DNA of 64,000 bases, taken from positions 3,534,001-3,598,000 of the forward strand of contig JAZARR010000230.1 in NCBI GenBank assembly GCA_037389465.1. Reading direction: 5' to 3'. Source of the stretch: Baylisascaris procyonis. Lineage: Eukaryota; Nematoda; Chromadorea; Rhabditida; Ascarididae. The notes under the pieces are model-generated. The model saw only the letters and a program-made list of their open reading frames with translations. It was not told the origin of the DNA and did no database searches. The first letter of the stretch is position 1. Every line of letters starts with the position of its first letter. Shown piece after piece: positions 25,856-39,168 of this stretch. Made by a program: the position numbers and the translations under genes.

Positions 25856-27506
25856 GCAAAACTGCTGCGTGGTTTCTTTTTTCCTTATATAAGTCTCATT
25901 TTATGCTTACATAAGTCTCCCAGATGGACATGTTTTCTTCGTTCAATCATTGCCCCTCCAAGATTCGACATGAAATTATTCAGCTGAGTAAACCGGAATG
26001 TATCGTGTTTACAGCAAATGTTGCTTTCAAAAGAAGAACTAAAAAGTCCACTACACGAAGTAGCAGACTCGATTTTCTTTACTTGAGAGTGATCATAGGG
26101 ACGCATTTGTTTCACTAAGTGAATGAACGTTTCAGCACTCGATATGAATATTTTCGAGCTTATTCATTGCAGCTGATATTCGTGATCGTTGATCGTCATG
26201 GATGCCAAGTTATTTTCGTTGTTGGATGCAAGCGACACTATCTTACGTGCATTAGATCGAGAAAAAAATATAATCAGAGAGGAACTGGTTTACGTTGACT
26301 CTAAGTGCTTGTCTTTATTAATGCGCATCGAAGAGCCTTACGATGCCAACGGCCGTTTCATTTCATTCATCGTTTCCATAGAATGTTCAGTGGCATACCT
26401 AGTATGCATTATTTTATAATCGCGACGTTGTTGTCGTCGATTTATTGCTGTGAAATTTTCCCGCACAATTTTTATTTCCTTTAAAATTTCCGTTTTTTCA
26501 AAACTGTCGGCTTCTTCATAATTCAGCAATGCAATGTAAATTGCATAATGCGCCATATTTTCATAGTTCTCTTATGCATGGATGCATGGGTGAATCTAAA
26601 TGCATTAGGTTCGATAGTACAGTTATTGGATCGAAGAAAACGATTAAATTTAACTCGATAGCCTGTCGATTGATAATTGACCACTTGTATGGACAACTCA
26701 CGCTTTTCACGAATATTTAACGATGTTTACTAATCTGGAACCATTCAGTGGATGCGCTTTGTTGAGATATGGGATTCATCTCATATTTAAGTGTGATTTC
26801 GCAGTGTCAGAAAGAATCGCTGCTTTTCAGCGAAAATATCTCTGTTTTCATAAGCGTACAATCGCGTACTACATCCGAATGCCGATTCACCTTTTTTCAC
26901 TGTTGCACTCATCAATTCATGTTTTTTATTCCTCTGTTTATTGATAGAAAAAGGTGAGAGACGGCCTATCACAGTTGATAGAAATTTTAGAAGTTCACAT
27001 GAAGAGCACGTGTTTAACGGAAGTGACTCATAAATAAAGGGGTTGCAGATTGATGTTGAATTGCACATGTTCAAATTGTAAGGAACTGAAATGTTCTCCG
27101 ATGTCTGCAACTCCTTTTTCAGAACAACTTTGCATCGTTCAGCAATAATCAGCTCGAGGAACGTTACCCTTAAATAGACCATTTATCAGAAAGAGAGTGT
27201 GCTAAACCTCGGTTATGAAATGCAAAGATTACAAATTAAAAAAGACTGCCAATTATTTATTATTTTTTCGTTTCAACCAACAGCAACCTATTTACTATAT
27301 GATGCAGTATTACTGAATTTTTCACAGTATTATTCAGTGTAATACAGTATTTGCTTTGAAATAATATTATCCATTATTTCTACATTATTATTATACAGCA
27401 TACAGTGCATAGTTGTACTAATATTATTTCTTATTCAATCAACTTTTTAAAAGTTTTGTGTTGAAATCGAAGGCTGCCTATCTTTTCTTGTCATTCAACA
27501 TACTTA

Positions 27507-27578
27507 GTATAATGAAATTGGTTTTTTTTTGCTTAACGAATTTCAAGGTCTCATCTATACTTAGTAATTTCATTATAC
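27507..27578. repeat. 13-bp perfect inverted repeat
   Basis: GTATAATGAAATT at 27507-27519 and its complement AATTTCATTATAC at 27566-27578. Each arm is next to a TACTTAGTA copy in direct orientation. Confidence 0.8.
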
Positions 27579-27668
27579 CTATGCTCAGTTTATTCCTGTT
27601 CTTAGATCCAACCGTCCAGATAGCGTTAGGTATGCTTATGTTTTGGCGATTTGCTGATTGAATTAAAT

Positions 27669-27857
27669 TATGCGTCAATGGGTAGGATGTTGCTTCGGAG
27701 TATTTGTATCGCTCGAGGAGAGAATATTTTCCTTTTCAGATTTCATCTTCCATTGCTTTTTGCGCTGTTCATGCTGAGCAGTAGAGGGCCGTCCATTAGA
27801 AAAGTTCGTTATGTACAGACGCTTTCTGACACACCTTCATACTTTCAACCGAAATGA
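27669..27857 (+). CDS. Possible short ORF just upstream of GPCR paralogue 1
   Basis: A 62-residue frame from an ATG to a TGA ends 191 bases before the receptor ATG. It contains an internal TTTTCAG, then a hydrophobic run (FHLPLLFALFMLSS), then a basic and polar tail. It could be an upstream reading frame, a small secreted peptide or chance. No similar frame precedes paralogue 2, which argues for chance. Confidence 0.15.
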   Translation, partial: YASMGRMLLRSICIARGENIFLFRFHLPLLFALFMLSSRGPSIRKVRYVQTLSDTPSYFQPK

Positions 27858-28012
27858 AGTTTGCGGGCAATCAGTGAAATCGTTGGAACGTTGTTTGATT
27901 TTACAATCAGCAACCGGAAGGATAAAAATTTGCGTAGCTAATAATATTCGCTGAGTTAGAGTATCCAAACTAACGGATGTGCTATTCTATCAAGTAAACT
28001 TCGACCAAGTCA

Positions 28013-28018
28013 TTTCAG
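28013..28018 (+). promoter_or_regulatory. Likely trans-splice acceptor of GPCR paralogue 1
   Basis: TTTCAG 30 bases upstream of the first ATG, with no recognisable coding exon before it. Confidence 0.5.
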
Positions 28019-28048
28019 TTGTCGATTTTGAAGGATTTTTACTAAAAG

Positions 28049-31000
28049 ATGAATGCATCAAGCAACAGGAATTTATCAACTCAGCATATGCAAAATGAAC
28101 ACAAACTACGACTCATTATCTATTTCCTCGACGGATATATCACGCTATTCTTTGTACTCATGGGAGTTTTCTTTAACGCTCTCAGTATATTCATATTTCG
28201 TCGTATGAATCGTGGGAAATTCTCGCTAGCACAATATTATTTGGTACTTTTTTTTTATCACTAACTATTAAGAAGCTATCGAGAATTACGATTAGTTAAA
28301 TGAACGGTTGCTCGATCAATATCTTGTAAAATGCAAATTTGCTTGCCCATTCAACGATGAAGCTGTCGGTCGTTTTGCATAAAGTTTCATTTGATATGCA
28401 TTTTACGTGACAAAATAATTACAAACGGCCCGGCCGATTGAATACTGGCTTTGTTTGCATAGATGGGAACAGACAGATGCACGGCCGAACGGGTCATGTT
28501 GGACGAATTATTCGGGATTGCTGATGAAGTGCTATTGGTAACGACGATGGCGTAAATAGTGAAAAGCTATTATCTAAGATCACTCAAGAAAAAAGCCAAC
28601 ATCGAAATTTTGAAACGAGAGAGAACTGTAAAAATATCTGAATTAATAAGGCTTTGCGTAAAATATGGCCAATGAAATCCACGATGAAATGCTGTGAGAA
28701 TGGACTGTATCGTTTGAACCACCAATGGCCTTAAGAAAGACGTTTTTTCGAAAGACTCAAAGTTGCGTAAGAATCGAATCGTTTGAACTTTTTGATAGAA
28801 TGAGCTATTGCCAATATTCGCAAGAAAACTTCTTACATAACAAAAGTAAAAGCGCTCATTTCTTCATCGAAAAAAATCGACTGCGGATTTTGGCATTGTG
28901 TATTGCATAATTTTTCAAGCTCAACATGACTGCTGCAGCATGTTTCGTCGCACGTGCTGAAACTGCTTTTTTTAACGGCATAATTACGTCACTAAAGAAG
29001 TGATTCTAGTTCAATGTTTCAGACATCGGAAAAAAGTTGATTTGATCTCACGTATTTCACACATTTCACGTATATCCCGTATGCTCTGAACGACAATTGC
29101 ACATCTCTCTAAAAGAATTGTTTTACATAGTGTTTTGCAAAAGAGGCCTTCCTCTTATATAAGCGTTAGCTCTTTGTGTTTGATTTATGTCTCTGGAGTG
29201 TGCATAAATGAATAAGTACAGTGACTTCTTTAAACCTCATCAACAGAACAGTAGTGTAACATCATGCTTTCATGCTATACCTGTTAATTCTATCGTAATT
29301 ATTAGTAAGCACCTCTTAGCACAGGAAATAGTCTGGCAGCAGAATTCATGAATATGAATAGCGCGGCTCATACGACAAAATAACAGTTTACTGTTTCAGG
29401 TGATTTTATTAATCTGTCAGACTGCACTTCTATGTAATTGTTTTCTCATTTATTGTGTGCCAACATTGATGTATGGAGATACACAAGTCAAAGGTCTCTA
29501 TTCTTATGTAATCCTAATCGCACACGCTTTATCTGGACCATCCTATGTAGCGATTACATGGATCGTTTTAGGACTGACTATCGAACGGTACTTTGCACTA
29601 CGCAAGCCACTAGCCCATAAGGCGCTAGCAACTGCGAGGTTTGTTGTAGATGTAATTGATATGTTTTCAAATTATCTTCTTTGTATTAATTACTAACCGT
29701 CACCATCGATGTTTGATGTGAACTTCCCGTCGAACGATAAATATACCGAAGCGCTTATACGTTTCATAGGTGTGAAACCACGTCTAGCGATGGACAAGGA
29801 GCCATCGTGATTCGTAAACTGACCAACTGTTGGGCCTAATATGCCTTGCCTAAATGGGACCGTGTTTAACGCTTACAGCTAAAAATTTTTGCTTGGCATC
29901 AAAAAAGAGAACGCGAAAAATGGCCGGGGCCATGCACCTGCCTATAGCCCTAACTAGGCCACCCATATAAAAACGTGGCTGGATTAGGTCCCTCCGATTA
30001 GGTTCTTGGCTCCTTGGAAAATATGATCGGGAATGTTCAAACAAGGGATTCAAGTAACTAGGTGGATTAGAAGAAAAATGACGGCGTCCTTGACTAGATA
30101 GCGCGAGTGGCTAATTACTTTGATCCTTCTTTCGAGTTGCTTTGGAATGTCTTCTCGTACGCAAAGGTCAAAGGTCAAGCGCCTAACCTCAACTATTTTG
30201 GAAATTGTGTAAGTGGATAATTTTTAGCGTATCCTTTATTACAATATCCAGCGTTCTAGCGACCATGCAACCAAACATTATTGATATGTATGTTTATTTG
30301 CATGCTGAATTAGTTCTCAGTCGATCGATTTATCTTTGAATGTCAAATTTGCATATTTTCAAGGAAGTTACCAGCAGGTTTGTCATAATCGCCCGGCCGT
30401 AAACAAATTTGAATATTGCGTAGGATATTATTTTGTTGAATTCCCAATTTTTCGTATGCAATTTCCACCTAGTTCCACATTGCTTCTGAACGATCAACTT
30501 ACACACATCTTTATGCATCTTCACGTCCTTCTTACTTCATTTCTAAACAGATCGCTGTAATATTCCATTTTCATACAAAATAGCATTTCTACTGCGTTTC
30601 ACAGAAACCTGGAAAAAGTTGTAGCAAAGCTAAGAGATTTGCAGGTTTCTACATTTCGAATTCTATTTTTACTCATTAGATGTATACCTGATTGTTAACG
30701 AATTTGTTAGCATCGAATCCATACAATTGCAAAGGTAAATATTTATACGGCTGATTAATTAAATTTTTGCAGCCGAGTCAGACGTATTCTTATTGGAATA
30801 TTGATAGCGGCATTCATTTTTTCAATTCCACGTCTCTTTGAATATATTCCTACAACTAAATGCACTAATATTTCATCAGTAATTTCGAATTCATCTCACA
30901 ATTCAACTTCATGTTATTTGACTCTGATGAGCACCGATCTCCTTCAGGTTACTATTCTAAGGTCTCATCAACATTTATGAAAGTAATCAAAAATGATATC

Positions 31001-34000
31001 CGTAATATGTTTCTAATATCCGTCTTTGGCGCATTTATATTATCAAGTTTATTTCTTTTATCAGTGATTGTTTTGAATTACTATCTCAAAAGCCGGAATC
31101 GAATCGTATTATTCTCATTTATAAGCTCATCTTCAAGCGATGATTTTATATATCCCTATAATGATTTGAAATTTCTACAAGGATAAAATATGTCACTATT
31201 ATACATTAAATTTCACCGCCATTTATTTATTTGCGTTAAATGTAAACCAAATTTCTGAATACCATCCCAATGTCTCTCCTTTTTATAGTTTCTAATCGCT
31301 ATTCGACAGCCCAACAGAATCTTTTTCATCAAAAAAGATGCTCTCTTTCTTCGATATATCCATTTAGATTCCTCATTCTGTGACTTTAATGAATTTTATG
31401 GTACAATGAGCACCGTATAGGCGGGCTTAAACAAAAATCATAGTCAATATTAGGTCTGCTTAAGGATATTATACTAAGAAAAATGTAACAAACATTCCGT
31501 TATAATATCGCCTAGAACATCGAAGAATAACACTAATTTGTTAATGAGTGATATTTCAGAATGGAACATATTGGAACGTTTATCATATATGGTTAACGCA
31601 AATCTTCGTAACAGTGCTTCCTTCGCTAATCATTATTGGGCTCACGTTACGAATCTCATATTTCCTACATAAAGCGATTCGTCAACGGCAAAGTCTACAC
31701 GCAGCAGAAAGCATTGAAAACCGTCGAACTAACAGCTCAAAGTATGTTTTGATCCTAGTGCAAATCAAATAGATTTGCATATATATTCTGCGTAGGCGTT
31801 TATCTGTCCATTTGTTCGTTTCAATTTTACAGTCACTCAAACGAAAGTTACCAATTTTGTTGAGTGGGCGTATACGATACTTCCTAAAGCAACTTTTACT
31901 CCGGCAAACGAAACTTAGAAATGGTCATAGACACTTAAGAATGCTGAAATTGCACCGATCGAGTTGCATCCTGTTATAACGATTCCGCAACATATTTTTT
32001 GCACATGCAGTTGGCTTCAAACAAATAACAATAAATTATGACGCATTTCCTATTCTTTTTTAGTTGATCTGGAGTGCAATATTGTAAAACCACATATCGT
32101 ATTAACCCTTCTGAGTGGTTTCCTTAGAAGGCGCTCCAACTCTACTTTGCTTAGCCTTAGCTCTTATTTTTAAATATGTTTAAGTCAATGTTTGCGCAAA
32201 AATTACTTTGTTAGGTTAATGCAGAAAATTTGCGCAAAATTAATAGCAGTGACACTTTAAAGAAATATCACTTTTGTAATTTGCTAATGTTTTTATTTTT
32301 ATTTGCCGTTCAAATTATTTCAGAATTTCTTATTTATTGAGTAAAAGAAATCGAACACAATAATAAGAAATCAAAAATCGAGTCGTCGATCGTTATCGAA
32401 GTATTTTCTTGGCACTTAATATAGAAGTAAGCAATTCGAAAACTTCAACAAAAACGCTGAAGAGTACAATAGTAATTCTTCCATTCTTGAAATTACACTA
32501 TTTCAGAGGTGAACACGAATCGAATATATTGTTGATTATGGTGATCGTTAAGCTCGCACTTTCCGATCCACTTCCGATGGCAGAGAGCGTATATGCTTTT
32601 GATATTCTCTATTTGCTAACATACTCTAGTTGATAGTTAAACTGCTCTGTAGCAGTCCTTAGAATATAAATCTAAGCCTTCCCTCTTCCTTCATACTTCT
32701 TTCTCGAAAAGTAGGGCCATTTTATGATTGTATTTGGTAACAGGTCCTATTTCGACAGGATGACGTTTCATTTGGTCAGGGAAATTATAAGTCTCACTCC
32801 CTCCAGGTGCTCTGATTGCAGGTTCCTTTCGTTAATGATCCAATCGAAACCGATTTTTTGAATCTCATGTGGAGATAAGGTAAATAGTGGCAATTAAACA
32901 AGTGCACAAACCTTACTAAAAACTGATCAAAACACCCAAGAGTTCGTACATGGGAACGTGTGGAAATCCCGTTTTGGTTTGTATATCCCCTGCCGAAATT
33001 TGCAAAATTTCGAATCCACTTCTCTACTCGTCATAATAAAATTTCAAGACAACTCTAAGCCTTTCAAATTTGTGATTTCCTTTCAGCCATATCCATTACG
33101 AATTTAGAAGCACATGACTAGTTGGCCCAGTAAACTAAATTTTACGATATATTGGCAATCTGAATATTGCGCAATATATAAAAGCGCATCCATAATTTTG
33201 CATTGATCATTTTTAAGAGATGAAATATTATCCTAGAAAAAACATTTTCCTGAAATCCCCTCCGTAGAAGTTAAAATTTCAACATTTTACGACACAAAAA
33301 CGTATTTCCATTAAAACTTTTTAGTACTCTTGTCATATGCATAAGAAAGTCTCACATCAAAGATTGTTGAGCATGAAAGTAATTTTGTAGTGCAAATAAA
33401 AAAAAGCTCTAAATTCTCCTATGCAATACAACAATAAGAAATGCATGAAAATACATTTGACAAGCGTATACGATATGCGCTCTTATAATTGCGTTCGCAA
33501 GTATGGCCGATCTCTAAGAATTAAAGAAAAAAATGCATCGACAAGTTAATGTTGTTCTTGATGAGTACCGAATATGTGATAATTGATATGAAGTGATATA
33601 TTCTCGATACCTCGATTATTTATATCGTCAGCAAGAAAACTGTATACAACGTTTACTAAGAATGTTGCTGTTTATTTTTGCTTTATAGGTGGGGCGCATT
33701 TTAGTGTAGATGTTAGGTGGATGTTAGGCGAGTTAGGGGGGAGGTTAATGAAAACTAAAGGGCAAAATGGTTATGGGTGGTATTTATGAGAATATGTGCA
33801 GGTTATAGAAAAGTATAATGGGGAAAGAAAGCGAAGGAAACGAGAAAAGAGAATGAGAAAAAAATAGAAATAGAAGTGAAGAAATAAGAATGGGGTTTTT
33901 TCATTTCTTATATCTTTTTTTCATCTCGTTTTTTTCTCAATTTGGAATTTTTTTACGGCGTCAACTTCCATACATTATTCCCATAATTTCCGTAATCTCC

Positions 34001-34863
34001 TTCCAAATTCTGCATACTTTACTTTTTCTTCGCATATTTGCTTTCATTTATAACTTCCAAATTATATAATCAGACAGCATATATATTCCACTACATTCCT
34101 AATGAAAATATATACGCAATTTTCTTAATGATTAAATAAAACATCGAAAAGTGGAATTAATCGCATAATTAATTTTCCTCGAAAATAAACTCATCTCTTA
34201 TCACCGTCGAGAAAAATCGTGAAAATATTATGGATTGTTAATTAAACATAAAAATATATATCAGTTACTTAAGAAACAATTGAAAAATACTTAACAATAC
34301 ATTCGCTTTCCTCAGCTTTTAGCGAACATGTGCTTCTATTGTCGAAATTCGATTATTTAAATTATAGAATTGAAAGGTGATAGAATCAAGATGAAAGTTA
34401 GTTTGTCTGCCATGATGTATATCGTATTTATCAAGCATCGACACATTATCTTTACACCTTATGAGATGAAATTACAAAATGGAGATACGAATGATTTTCA
34501 ATAATGCTCCCTTACGTTATAAATTACAACTAACGCATTAAAAAAATTCTCGAACATCTTTTCATTTACGTATTCCGATTGTTGCTGTTGCCAAACACTT
34601 TCATAACAGATTGGATTTCCTCATCGAAAGTAACCTGATAAAGGTGGATTCTAGGTATTGGGAGCGGTAGCACCCGAAGATTCACCAGCCGGTGCCGCTC
34701 TTGTGGTGAGTGCAGCCAACTTTCTAGTCGTATTGTGCTGCACTGTAAACTTCTTAATGTTCTTCGCATCTGGACGCCAATTCCGTTGTGAATTTCGACG
34801 TATTGTGCGTAGTATAGAAAGAAATGCAAACGCATCAAGTCGCTTCGAAAGTGACAATACTTG
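28049..34863 (+). CDS. FMRFamide-receptor-like GPCR, paralogue 1 (3' end incomplete)
   Basis: Rhodopsin-type seven-helix receptor, probably for an RFamide-type neuropeptide at the neuronal or muscle membrane. Exons: 28049-28243, 29400-29638, 30773-30947, 31560-31741, 32507-32588 and 34655-34863; all phases agree, giving 360 residues plus a split codon. Exon 1 holds TM1 and the NRGKFSLAQYYL loop. Exon 2 holds TM2, TM3 and Glu-Arg-Tyr at 127-129. Exon 3 holds TM4 and a loop with Asn-glycosylation sites and two Cys. Exon 4 is TM5 and the cytoplasmic loop. Exon 5 (82 bases, too short to stand out) is TM6 with LSDPLPM at 282-288. Exon 6 is TM7 with NFLVVLCC and NFLMF at 323-327. Exon 6 ends at a GT in phase 2, so a short last exon is missing; candidates follow acceptors near 35942 and 36133. 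A TTTCAG 30 bases before the ATG suits trans-splicing. I could not fix the exact C. elegans relative. Confidence 0.85.
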
Positions 34864-37800
34864 GTCAGTATGCTTTCTTGCCTACTTACCTACTTCGGGG
34901 CTATAGTATACCTTCACACTTCTAATGTAATCGCCGATAAGAACCTCAATTTCACAGAATCATTCTCCATTTGCGAAGTAATGAAAACGATATTTTGAAC
35001 GAAAAGATCTTATAACCTCGAAGACAAATTTCAAAATGATGTATTCCATTCAAAGTGATTTTCTGAGGAATCGAAATTTAAACCTGCAAGGAAAATTACC
35101 AATGTTGTAGATCGTGAACTCTTTGGAGCAAAATTTGTTTATTACCGCCTATCACGCAAAAAAAACCGATCAAAAACATTTCTCAAAAACAGTGTATGCC
35201 CTATCTTAGTAGACATCAGCCAGCGCATGTGGAGAGATACTATATGCGTTTAGCTAATTCAGTAGGAAAATAGCAGACTGTTTTTTTAGATGAGGAAAGC
35301 TTAACTGATAAAGTCGGATGCTTAAGTGGCATCGGAGAAGGTTTATGCACCATAGAAAGTTAGAACTTTTGGAAAGCTACAGCCTACAGTTTAACCTCAC
35401 GTGAATGTCGCGGGCTTAGATTTGAAAAGAACACTCGCATTCAGGACATAAATCTGTAGGATTTTGAGGGGAACTTGTTGACATCCAACAAGAACTGCTT
35501 TTACTTTCTTGGCAGTCTTAGCTTCCTTTAACTGCTAAGCATACTAACCGAGGCAACGTTTTAAAGATTCGATGGCCCTCAGTATCTGGTTGGTTGAGCC
35601 TATTGAATAATCCAGGTCATCTCAAACTGTCGATGTTTCCGCGATCAGCAGTGACGCTTCAGCGAAACGCTCTACAATCGTAACCACTGCCCCAGTACTA
35701 TCCGGCACTCGCCTCGGGACAAAACGATCCAGTGGTTCAGTCAGGTGATCAGCGAATTCGCACTACATGCCGCCTCTCTACCTCAGTCGACTAGCCATTG
35801 TTTCATTGGCAGGTTGTCGCACCCGACGCACTGTCAATACCAATTACAACGTTCAGGAGGAATAAAGCTTGAAATTTATAGATCTGCATCAAAAATTCGC
35901 TATATATATGATCAGATCAACTGTGAATGATAAGAATTTCCTCAGGTACGAATAAAACAATTCACCACCTATTTGTTTCTATGAGCAGTCTTCACCTCGT
36001 TATGTCTATTCTACAAATCATGGCATTTACAACAAAGTATTCTATAATAAATAAGGTGGCACAATTTGAGAGCTCAAATATTCAAATAGCTGATGCCTTA
36101 AGTGCATTCAATGTTTTATCTTATTCACTCGTGCAGGATGAACTACAAGATCTCATCTGAATCGCCGAACCAATGTTGCTCGCTATATTGCCTACATAAA
36201 TCGTTCCATTTGATCATCATATATTACAAATTTTATAATGTAGCTTATGACTATTAAGGATAAACATGATCCAAAACGAGGGCAAATAATCGAATCGAAG
36301 AACCGAGATGCTAAAGGGCAGCGGAAACCGTGGTTTAATCAGGACCACATCAATATTTGGAAACCAGAGCATACAAAGTAATGGGAGTCGTAAAACATGA
36401 GAATTTCCGGCTTACTCCGACCACGCAAACGGTACGGTCATGTTCGTCCTCCTGAAAATCCAAACGTGGAACGCTCCGCTTCTGGTCTGCAGCAGGAGTT
36501 TGCCCATATAACTGTGGTTACGATGAGATTGCTTTTCAGATTGCCTGGTTTAACTGCATGATGGCAGTCACACACTAAAGAGTTGCGAAAATTTCATGCA
36601 TCTTCAAAAAACAAAAAAAAAATCTTACATTAAATAAAATTTATTAAGAAAGGTGTAAACGAAATTTACGAATCGCTCGCATTCAACAATGTTATCACTC
36701 ATCGACGGCAAACAATTTATAGTGATAACGAAACTAAGTGAATTATGGAATAAACCGGTAGAAGAAATAAAACGCGAAGAATTATCGAAACAAAATTATT
36801 TCAGATAGATTGCTAAAATTTGAAAATTGATTAAAGTATCGCACAATTGTTGCAATATGATCATTGCCAAACATAGCCTCCTATCAGAACACAATAATAG
36901 TTATTGACTTCTAGCAATAAAACGACAATGCACAACTGTACAACGCCACAATGGAACGGTATAGAATGCAGAGGCTTTCAATCATGATCTATGCAACTAT
37001 TGGATGGGATCAACGAAAAACAATAAAATATATGGTGAGAATGAGCGAAATACAACGAAAGCAAAGCAAAACAAATGCATCGTTGCATCGTATTGGCAGC
37101 AACATATTTACCAACATTTGACATTACAGTTTACAATTAGAATCGAATACTAAAAGATTTCAGTAATCATCAAAGTTACGCTTCCCATTTATATAATATA
37201 GCTCGTAGAATGCCTCATAATAAATCCAACCCATTCAATTTCGTTCTTTTTGAGAGATTCTTCCGCATCAAAAAAATGGCAAGATAGAATAACCATGAAC
37301 GCTTATGAATATGATAGGGAAGTAAAGACTGGAATGCCCCCTAAATTCATGATGGGACTTAAATAAATGCATCAAGATAGAAGTTCAAATGAGCTGTAAG
37401 AACTGTGATCAGCAAATCTCCGAATAGGCTTAATCATAAAGACCCGAGAACAACGGCTTTTATACACAATTTTTTGCAAAGAACACAACTGATAGAACAA
37501 TTTTGGACGAAACATTTTTTCCCATCCTCCCCCCCCCCCCCCCCCCCAAAAAAAAAAATTTCATCATAGATGTACACTACTCTCGCGCTCTATTTGGCAA
37601 AGAATGAGTGAAATGTGTGAATTCCGTTGACTCTTTACACTTTACGCGTGATTAAGATGTGGAAGAGAAAATACAGGAATACTCTCAGTGAATGCTTAAA
37701 TATTTTAATTTCACCATCTCCAACAATTCATTCAATCCAGAACACGATGCAACGTCACATGATTGCGCTTATAGTGGAAAATATTTGGAACAAAAAAGCC

Positions 37801-38011
37801 AAAAGATTGTACTTGTTCTGTTCTTGGACTGCATTACAACAACAACGAAGCATAAAGCAATGAATATGCAAGATTTATTAAACCAGCTATATATGCAGGT
37901 TGGCCGAGAATTAGTAGCGCCTTGTTCCGCGATCGATATCTTTCTTTTGTTTTCGCGTTTCGTGGCAGTTTTTTTTTTGAATTTGGAAGCCTAAAAATTT
38001 TTAACTTTCAG
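34864..38011. other. 3' flank of GPCR paralogue 1
   Basis: Should hold the missing receptor last exon and 3' UTR. Two acceptors (near 35942 and 36133) give short in-frame tails but neither is convincing. A poly-C run is at 37529. Confidence 0.45.
37529..37558 (+). repeat. Poly-C run followed by poly-A
   Basis: About nineteen C followed directly by about eleven A. Such a C run is unusual in this AT-rich sequence. Confidence 0.9.
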
Positions 38012-38800
38012 AATGAGATGAATCGTACCAGACGTTTACTCCAAGAACGCATTTTGAGGGTGAAACTTTATTACAAATGTGAAGACTTCGTCGAATTTGT
38101 GAAACACTGGCCTAATCACTTCACGCCACCGCCTGACTCCAAAGTAATCAAGACCGGTGTCATTAATTTTGAAAAAAAGAGGTACTGTTGAGGGTTCACC
38201 TCGCAGCGGACCTCTACGATTTAGCAGATCGGAAGAAAGTAAATCCCGAATTTTAGGCTGAAAGTGCACTGAGCTCCATGGGGCTTAGATCAGTGTTTAC
38301 TGTAATGTTCAATTGCTATGACTGTTTTCATATTTCTCTGAAACTCTCCAGAAAGATTTAGAATTCACAGAGTCGTCTCCATAAACAACATACTGCTATT
38401 TCTAGGCCATCCTCTATATATGGGTCAACATAGAAAACTCGGAAGTTGGATTTAAAAACTGAATTTGACGTAATGATTCAAACTCAGTACTCGTTAGTCA
38501 AAGAAAGCCTCAATGTGTATACGTTTAGAATATCTGAGTGTGCAGCAAGAATGACATGGGTGCTCAAGATCGCCCCGGTCCCAATAATATACGATGAGGT
38601 CTCCTTCTTGTCGGTTCAATTCATCCAGCAGTACGATGCAAGACGGAATAGAGTGTTAGCTTCTCACAATCTTCGAAAAGCTCGTCACTTGTTCCAGAAA
38701 AGCGTGCAGCCAAATGGCTCGTGTCAATCTGAAATTTTATTTTCAAAATTTTCTGAGTCGAAATTTCAGAATATTTTCTAAAACCGTGTGCTCAATATTA
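38012..38800 (+). mobile_element. Degenerate Tc1/mariner-type transposase copy (copy B)
   Basis: The first part reads as a helix-turn-helix transposase N-terminus: ERILRVKLYYKCEDFVEF, then WPNHF, DSKVIKTGVINFEKK, then a frameshift into the SPRSG-type segment. About 38560-38740 reads in another frame as a catalytic-domain remnant with YDE, QQYDARRNRVLASH and LRKARHLFQKSVQPNG, which resembles the D-E-x region of mariner-like transposases of the DUF4817-associated type. Between them is a block shared with the other copies (AATTGCTATGACTG and GGCCATCCT). Stops and frameshifts show it is dead. It lies between the first GPCR gene and the methyltransferase gene. Confidence 0.65.
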
Positions 38801-39168
38801 CAAAGTGATATTTTCAAAGAAAGTGTACACCCTCATCATCAACAGTTTATTACTAATACAAACGAAAAATGGCGGAAATGGCATGTTCTTAGCGCGATGA
38901 ATAGAGGCGTATGTTGGATTTCGTTCGATGTCATTTAAGTTAGTCGTGAAAGTCACAGAATTTAATATTCACTTGAAATCTAGCGAATGCTATGCTCTTC
39001 ATATCACCTATCACGGATAAACGTGGAAATCGATATTTACTGGCACCGAAAAGATTGCCGCATTCAGTCGAGAAAATAAATAATAGTAAAACACGAAATT
39101 AGATATTTGCTTGAAACAAATATTGAAATAATAATACACAAAAGAAGTAATAAAAAATACTCGCACAA

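Larger units (their letters stand above)
23000..28012. other. Intergenic region
   Basis: Contains the weak secreted-peptide frame at 24081-24281, a poly-T run and the inverted repeat near 27540. Nothing else was supported. Confidence 0.5.

Noticed and set aside
35927..36160. 77-codon plus-strand frame as a further receptor exon
   Set aside because: In the phase left by exon 6 the frame stops after three codons; the open frame is a different phase and resembles no receptor tail.
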